Shown: positions 59,676-64,000 of the stretch, piece after piece
How positions within the stretch are numbered: position 1 is the stretch's first letter
Layout of the letters: each line of letters begins with the position of its first letter
Source: Siphonodentalium dalli
Lineage: Eukaryota > Mollusca > Scaphopoda > Gadilida > Siphonodentaliidae
Length of the DNA: 64,000 bases
Direction: 5' to 3'
NCBI GenBank assembly: GCA_032622095.1
Contig: CP136061.1
Location: 133,494,087 to 133,558,086, forward strand
Program-made: the position numbers and the translations under genes
The notes under the pieces: generated by a model
Databases searched by the model: none
Seen by the model: only the letters and a program-made list of their open reading frames with translations
What the model was told of the DNA's origin: nothing

Positions 59676-59870
59676 CCTCACCACACCATCGCACCCACAC
59701 TCACACACATACATCCTCACCCTCCCTCACACACACACACCCTCTCTCTCACACACACACACACACACACCCTCCCTCACACACCCTCACACACCCTCAG
59801 CCTCACACACACACACCCTCACACACACCCACCCTCACGTACTCCCCACATGCAAACGCACACAACACCC
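59490..59870 (+). repeat. Compound (CT)n/(CA)n microsatellite
   Basis: Roughly 380 bp of CTCTCT tracts grading into CACACA and CCCTCA tracts. The long frames through it on both strands are low-complexity artefacts. It lies just beyond the 3' end of the LINE. Confidence 0.95.
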
Positions 59871-60091
59871 CGTGACAGTTCACGCTCTTTTACATAGTTA
59901 AAGGCTTGCTTGAGATCCCGCCATTCGACGCATAGGTTTACCTATTTTGTTGAGTGATTTCGACCTCATAAAAGTTCTGTACAGAGTTCAACGCTAAACC
60001 ATGCATCATTGCTGAAGCGTGCATGTGTTAGGCGAAGGCCGAAGTGCTAGCTGTTGGCTATAACTGGAGCGTGGCCTTGTAAAACATCCTG

Positions 60092-63000
60092 TCAAAGATT
60101 TGACACCATCGTACTGTATGCCTTCCAAAGTAAATGTGTGTGGTGCACCATGAAAGAAACGAAACACATGGGCTCGTCGATGAATGAATAAAGTTCGCCA
60201 GGTAATTTTGTTAGATGAAGAAGTACTAGTTCATCATCATCGAGTTCATCTGTCCAGAGGTAAAACAATAATCCAAATTTGTCAATTAGCTGGTACCACA
60301 TACCATTTCGAAGGATGCATAATGTACGGTGATTACAGTAAATTAGAGCATGCTTAATTACATCATGGTGAGTCATATTGCATAACATACATACAGTAGG
60401 TTCACATGCATGTACAGCTGTGGCAGCTACTAATTGTGCAACTGTGAAAAAGGCACCCTTTCTATCTGGGTAAATACGACAGCATCGCCACAAAAGGGAC
60501 ATTTGCAGGCAATTGTGTATTTTCCCGAAACGAAGAAGGGATGGGTCATTATCAATGTTGCGCTTCCAGTCGAGTTCACGTTTGTTATTAACTTCAGTTT
60601 TGAGTATACGGGACCATTCTGATTTTGTTGGAAACATGCCGCGATAGGAGAATTGGTACAAGTATTGAACAATGTTATATGACATGAGAATACGTTCAAT
60701 ATCGGAGAAGAACGAGTTTGGGTTGACGTACTCCCCAGAGAGGTGCGAGTGTAGTCTTAAGGTGAAGATTTCTTTGCACGCTTTGGTAGGTGATAATCGA
60801 CAAAGACTACCAAAGAGGCTGAGTTTACGAGCATCTATGGTTGAGCAGATAGAGCCTAAGCCCATAAGACCAGATACGATGTCAGTTCTAGCTCTCACCG
60901 GCAATGCTTGAATTCGCTTCAAACAAAATCGGTGAATTTTCTCGAGATCTGATATGTTTGCTTGAGACATACCGCAAAGGAATTCTGTCCCATACAAGCC
61001 TTTTGGCAACACAATTGATTCATATATGATTGCACAACTTGATGGTGTGATACCACCAGCATAGAGCCCGGCGTTGCTCAAAAGAAAGTATGTAGATCGG
61101 ATTTTATCTACTACCACTTCAACAAATTCCTTTACAAAATTGACTTTACTAATGTGAATACCCAAATGTGTGATTTCATCGGTTTCGGATACAATTCCAT
61201 CCCCAAGATACCATTTTCGAATTAAGGCACCGTTTGGACGTACGTTTTCGTTGAATACAATGACTTTGGTTTTCTTTGGGTTATACATGAATCTCCACTT
61301 TTGGCTGTAAGATGAGCATATATCTAATAGGCGCTGTAAACCATAGTTCGATAGCGACAGCAACGTCATGTCATCCGCCTGTGTGGGAGAGGAACAATTT
61401 GTGGAGATAAGCCGGAGACCACAGTTGGACGCCTCGATTTCATATAGTAACTCGTTGATGTACAACATGTAGAATAAAGGGGACAGTATTCCCCCTTGCC
61501 TTGTTCCTTGTTTGATTTCGATTGACCTTGAGATGACATCTGAATGTTTGACTACACAGGATATACCGCTAAGAAATTCGCGTAGAAGTAGCCAAATTTT
61601 ACCTTGGAAACCACAGCTGTGTAATTTGAGAAGCAAGCCATCAATCCAAACTGTGTCAAAGGCCTTTTGAACATCTAGGAAGCAAGAAAATAGCTTGTTC
61701 TTTTGTTCACTGGTATAACTTATACTTTCGTGTAACACATATGACGACATCAAGCAACTGACCTCTTTTTGAAACCCGTTTTGAAGTGGGTGTACTTTGA
61801 TTAGATTTGGTGTGTTACGTTCCATGCGACATAAGATTACCTTTTCTAAGGTCTTATACACGACTGGGAGAAGGGTTATTGCTCGATAGCTATCAAAATG
61901 TGATTTCGGCTTATCTCCACCCTTATAGAGAGACACCATCATGCCTCTTTTTGCCATCTGAGGTATGTGTTGAAGTTCTATCATTTTGCTGAGAACATAA
62001 GATATACATTTATGTAGAGATTCTCCCCCGTATACAATATGCTCATAGCAGATCATATCTGGTCCCGGGGCTTTGCCCAGGTTCATTGATTTGAGGACAG
62101 ATATGAGCTCATGTACTGATACGGGATAGAGAAGCCGTTTGTCAGATGCAGTACCGACATTACACCCATGTGTGTTAGAAGCAATATCATCAACAGAATT
62201 AGTGACATAATCGTAATGAGCTGCATCAAATGTGGTAGATTCAAGAGGGTGATATAACATTTCATAATAATCGGCCCATGCATTTGTGATTTCTTCCGGG
62301 TTTCTAAGTGTGACATTGTTGACTTCAAAAAAGTTGTTAGTTTGTGCCCTACAGTTGGACTTCCGTTGATTAAAAAGTCGGAAAAACTGCCCCTGGTTAA
62401 GTTCGGCTGCATGATCGACCATTTCATTTTGGCTACAAAGAAATCTGAGGTTCGACTGACGCAATTCTCTGCGGAAGGCACATTTGGCTACTTTATAATT
62501 CGTGTAAGATGAATTTGTGTGCCCTCTAGGGCGACCTTCCGCGGTCCATATCCGTCTAAAGCTCTGCATTTCATTATGAAGAGATTTTAGACGTTCGTTC
62601 CAAAACGGTTTAACGTGTGGTTTTGAGGATTTTGTTGGAACAAAACTCTTAGACGCAGAATCGATAGCTTTGACGACATTCGAGTAATAAGTGTCTAGAC
62701 TTGCGTTGTCTGAGACAGGTGCACAACTATCTGGCAAAAGTGTATCTATACAGTTTTGATAAGCTAGCACAGATGAATCTGACTTAGTAAATTTCTTCCA
62801 GTTGGGACTATTGCGAATATCACTTCGGCGAGTGTGACGAGATCCAAGATCAATGCGCAATTTGACTGGTCTGTGATTAGAAAAATCTGTAGCAGAGTCA
62901 ATAATCACCTGTATATTATTCACAAATGGTAAGTTAGCTTTGTGAACCAAAATATGGTCAATCGTTGTACCAGAACCGCCAGTAGCAGGCACATGTGTTG

Positions 63001-63667
63001 CGATTAGACGCGCGGACGGATCCTCTTGATTAACAGAAACAAGATTTCTGCGTGATAGTAGTTTCTTAAAGGTACGATTTCTGGCGTCAGATTTCTGAAT
63101 GTTGCCGTTAAAATCACCCATTACAATGACAGTTCCTATCGAAGAGTAGTAGTCAATGTGCTTGTCTAATTCGGTGAGATACTCACGATACATTGAGACG
63201 GCGTAATTTGTAGACGGCAGGTAGACCTGTAGGATATACATATACTGGGATTCATTGTATTGCACTTGAATTCCACATATCCTGTCATCATTGAAGTCAA
63301 GAACAGAAACTGCGTTATCCAGCCTCTTATGCCAGAATATTGCTACCCCACCCTTATTACGACCCCTTTGCATGGACAGGCGTTGTGAGAAATCACATAT
63401 TGCATGACACTGATAATTACAGTCGAGAGTGTCGAGGAAGTGGACATTATGGCTATGAAGCCAGTGTTCGCTGATACCCAGAATATCCACGTCCTGCTTT
63501 TCCAGCAAACCAGACATGTAGCTGCTGCTACCCAACGCCCCTGTGGCGTTCCATGTAACAATATTGAACATTATGTTACACAAACTTAGCAGTGAGAGGA
63601 CAGCCGCCCCGTATGGCCTATATATGTGACCTTTCCTATGACTAGACATTACTAGCATTGAGTACAA
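60092..63667 (-). CDS. LINE (non-LTR retrotransposon) ORF2: endonuclease-reverse transcriptase
   Basis: An intact 1191-codon frame. The apurinic-like endonuclease domain spans residues ~33-270: NIVTWNATG start, ISEHW, MGDFNGN near 182, TIDHILV near 235, SNHRPVKL near 262. A linker follows. The reverse transcriptase spans ~520-820: LGKAPGPD, DVQKAFDTVW near 666, QGTRQGGILSPLF near 717, and catalytic QADDMTLLS near 762. The catalytic box is QADD rather than the commoner F/YADD. Near 1089 a C-x2-C-x9-H-x4-C zinc knuckle (CMLCNMTHH...) precedes the C terminus. The natural start may be MFNIVTWN at residue 33 (about 63571). The enzyme nicks target DNA and copies its own RNA into it. The clade is uncertain (CR1/Jockey/I-like layout). 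No frameshift is seen. Confidence 0.92.
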   Translation of the reverse strand: MYSMLVMSSHRKGHIYRPYGAAVLSLLSLCNIMFNIVTWNATGALGSSSYMSGLLEKQDVDILGISEHWLHSHNVHFLDTLDCNYQCHAICDFSQRLSMQRGRNKGGVAIFWHKRLDNAVSVLDFNDDRICGIQVQYNESQYMYILQVYLPSTNYAVSMYREYLTELDKHIDYYSSIGTVIVMGDFNGNIQKSDARNRTFKKLLSRRNLVSVNQEDPSARLIATHVPATGGSGTTIDHILVHKANLPFVNNIQVIIDSATDFSNHRPVKLRIDLGSRHTRRSDIRNSPNWKKFTKSDSSVLAYQNCIDTLLPDSCAPVSDNASLDTYYSNVVKAIDSASKSFVPTKSSKPHVKPFWNERLKSLHNEMQSFRRIWTAEGRPRGHTNSSYTNYKVAKCAFRRELRQSNLRFLCSQNEMVDHAAELNQGQFFRLFNQRKSNCRAQTNNFFEVNNVTLRNPEEITNAWADYYEMLYHPLESTTFDAAHYDYVTNSVDDIASNTHGCNVGTASDKRLLYPVSVHELISVLKSMNLGKAPGPDMICYEHIVYGGESLHKCISYVLSKMIELQHIPQMAKRGMMVSLYKGGDKPKSHFDSYRAITLLPVVYKTLEKVILCRMERNTPNLIKVHPLQNGFQKEVSCLMSSYVLHESISYTSEQKNKLFSCFLDVQKAFDTVWIDGLLLKLHSCGFQGKIWLLLREFLSGISCVVKHSDVISRSIEIKQGTRQGGILSPLFYMLYINELLYEIEASNCGLRLISTNCSSPTQADDMTLLSLSNYGLQRLLDICSSYSQKWRFMYNPKKTKVIVFNENVRPNGALIRKWYLGDGIVSETDEITHLGIHISKVNFVKEFVEVVVDKIRSTYFLLSNAGLYAGGITPSSCAIIYESIVLPKGLYGTEFLCGMSQANISDLEKIHRFCLKRIQALPVRARTDIVSGLMGLGSICSTIDARKLSLFGSLCRLSPTKACKEIFTLRLHSHLSGEYVNPNSFFSDIERILMSYNIVQYLYQFSYRGMFPTKSEWSRILKTEVNNKRELDWKRNIDNDPSLLRFGKIHNCLQMSLLWRCCRIYPDRKGAFFTVAQLVAATAVHACEPTVCMLCNMTHHDVIKHALIYCNHRTLCILRNGMWYQLIDKFGLLFYLWTDELDDDELVLLHLTKLPGELYSFIDEPMCFVSFMVHHTHLLWKAYSTMVSNL

Positions 63668-63691
63668 TACATATATGCACGTGTATAATAA

Positions 63692-63890
63692 TTAGCGATC
63701 ACGACGCTGTGTACGGCCATTTGATCCGTAGTTCATGGATGAACGCCTATCGTCAAATGAACGTTTGGAGAGCCATGGTCTACATAATACTGCAATTGGC
63801 CAGAAACCTTTCTTAAGTACTTCATCAACATCTTCGATGTGGATATTTATTCTTGCCGACACAGGACCGTCAGCTTTTCCACCTTGCAGT
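63692..63890 (-). CDS. LINE ORF1, C-terminal fragment (5' truncated)
   Basis: Minus-strand frame just upstream of ORF2, ending RTQRRDR-stop at 63692-63694 and reading GGKADGPVSARINIHIED, then VLKKGFWPIAVLCRPW. Its tail is rich in Arg and Ser, as expected of a nucleic-acid-binding ORF1 end. The frame is lost at 63891 exactly where sequence shared with 55336-55444 begins, so the missing part was not transferred. It is separated from ORF2's first ATG by about 25 bp. ORF1 assignment is by position and composition, not by a recognised domain. Confidence 0.55.
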
Positions 63891-64000
63891 AGTACACAAT
63901 CTGCTAGACATTATTTGTTTGGACTCTTTTCCATAGGTAGGGAATTTAGACCTAAATTCAACAAACATACAACATAAGGCTTTTTGTTAAAGGTGCACAA
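63891..64000. repeat. Dispersed repeat flanking the LINE, runs off the window
   Basis: 110 bp matching 55336-55444, ending in TTAAAGGTGCACAA, the left end of a GGTACTCAATCCGAT-type MITE whose remainder lies beyond the window. Confidence 0.75.

Larger units (their letters stand above)
60085..63890 (-). mobile_element. 5'-truncated LINE insertion
   Basis: Holds the tail of ORF1 and all of ORF2. Its 5' junction at 63890/63891 meets a dispersed repeat that is uninterrupted at 55336. 5' truncation is the usual result of target-primed reverse transcription. The 3' end lies between the ORF2 stop and the microsatellite near 59870; I could not define a tail or a target duplication. Confidence 0.75.

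Noticed and set aside
59346-59897. 183-codon frame and partners rich in Ser/Leu/His/Thr, and an Arg/Glu-rich minus-strand frame
   Set aside because: Low-complexity translation of a CT/CA microsatellite.
1-64000. CRISPR arrays, bacterial operons, prophage or plasmid features
   Set aside because: Introns, LINE, MITEs and microsatellites show this is eukaryotic nuclear DNA; no direct-repeat/spacer arrays or prokaryotic gene organisation were seen.

Overview
The window is eukaryotic nuclear DNA from an animal. It is AT-rich, gene-poor and packed with transposons. One recognisable host gene is split by multi-kilobase GT-AG introns, and most of the rest is inverted-repeat DNA elements, tandem duplications, microsatellites and one LINE. 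The transposon mix (TTAA-flanked MITEs, a FLYWCH/MULE transposase relic, nuclear-receptor-like half-site clusters in a terminal-inverted-repeat element) points to a marine invertebrate, most likely a mollusc or other lophotrochozoan. That assignment is inference; no species is claimed.

Host gene: three plus-strand exons (13906-14053, 18463-18669, 25313-26289) join in frame into a 443-residue, 12-helix major facilitator superfamily transporter of the nodulin-like/NFD4 type. Its first coding exon was not found. The introns are 4.4 and 6.6 kb, and the second holds a pair of ~450-bp inverted arms that could form long double-stranded RNA in the pre-mRNA.

1-13.9 kb holds no recognisable gene. It contains foldback elements, three TTAA-flanked MITEs (3237-3692, 5385-5712, 11189-11586) and a TIR element at 8071-9575. 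13.9-26.3 kb is the transporter with its transposon-filled introns. 26.3-35.9 kb holds another TTAA MITE, a possible core promoter near 27.6 kb, a second TIR element of the 8-kb family (28854-31862) and a region with ~340-bp inverted arms (32830-34925). 36-38.1 kb is a decayed MULE transposon whose truncated 3' end is tandemly triplicated (383-bp unit). 38.36-40.6 kb is a 32-bp minisatellite, then two copies of an element with internal 122-bp repeats carrying NRF1-like sites, then a TA microsatellite.

43.2-54.7 kb is the most informative structure. A 277-bp tandem duplication is followed by a ~3.05-kb tandem duplication. The first copy is interrupted by a 4825-bp terminal-inverted-repeat element (45895-50719) flanked by TTA target duplications, and the second copy preserves the exact empty site. 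The inserted element carries DR1-type nuclear receptor motifs near one end and a related half-site cluster near the other. 55-59.9 kb has more MITEs, a cluster of four CACGTG boxes upstream of an unassigned small ORF, and CT/CA microsatellites. 60.1-63.9 kb, minus strand, is a LINE with an intact 1191-codon endonuclease/reverse-transcriptase ORF and only the tail of ORF1. It is inserted, 5' truncated, into a repeat that also occurs at 55.3 kb.
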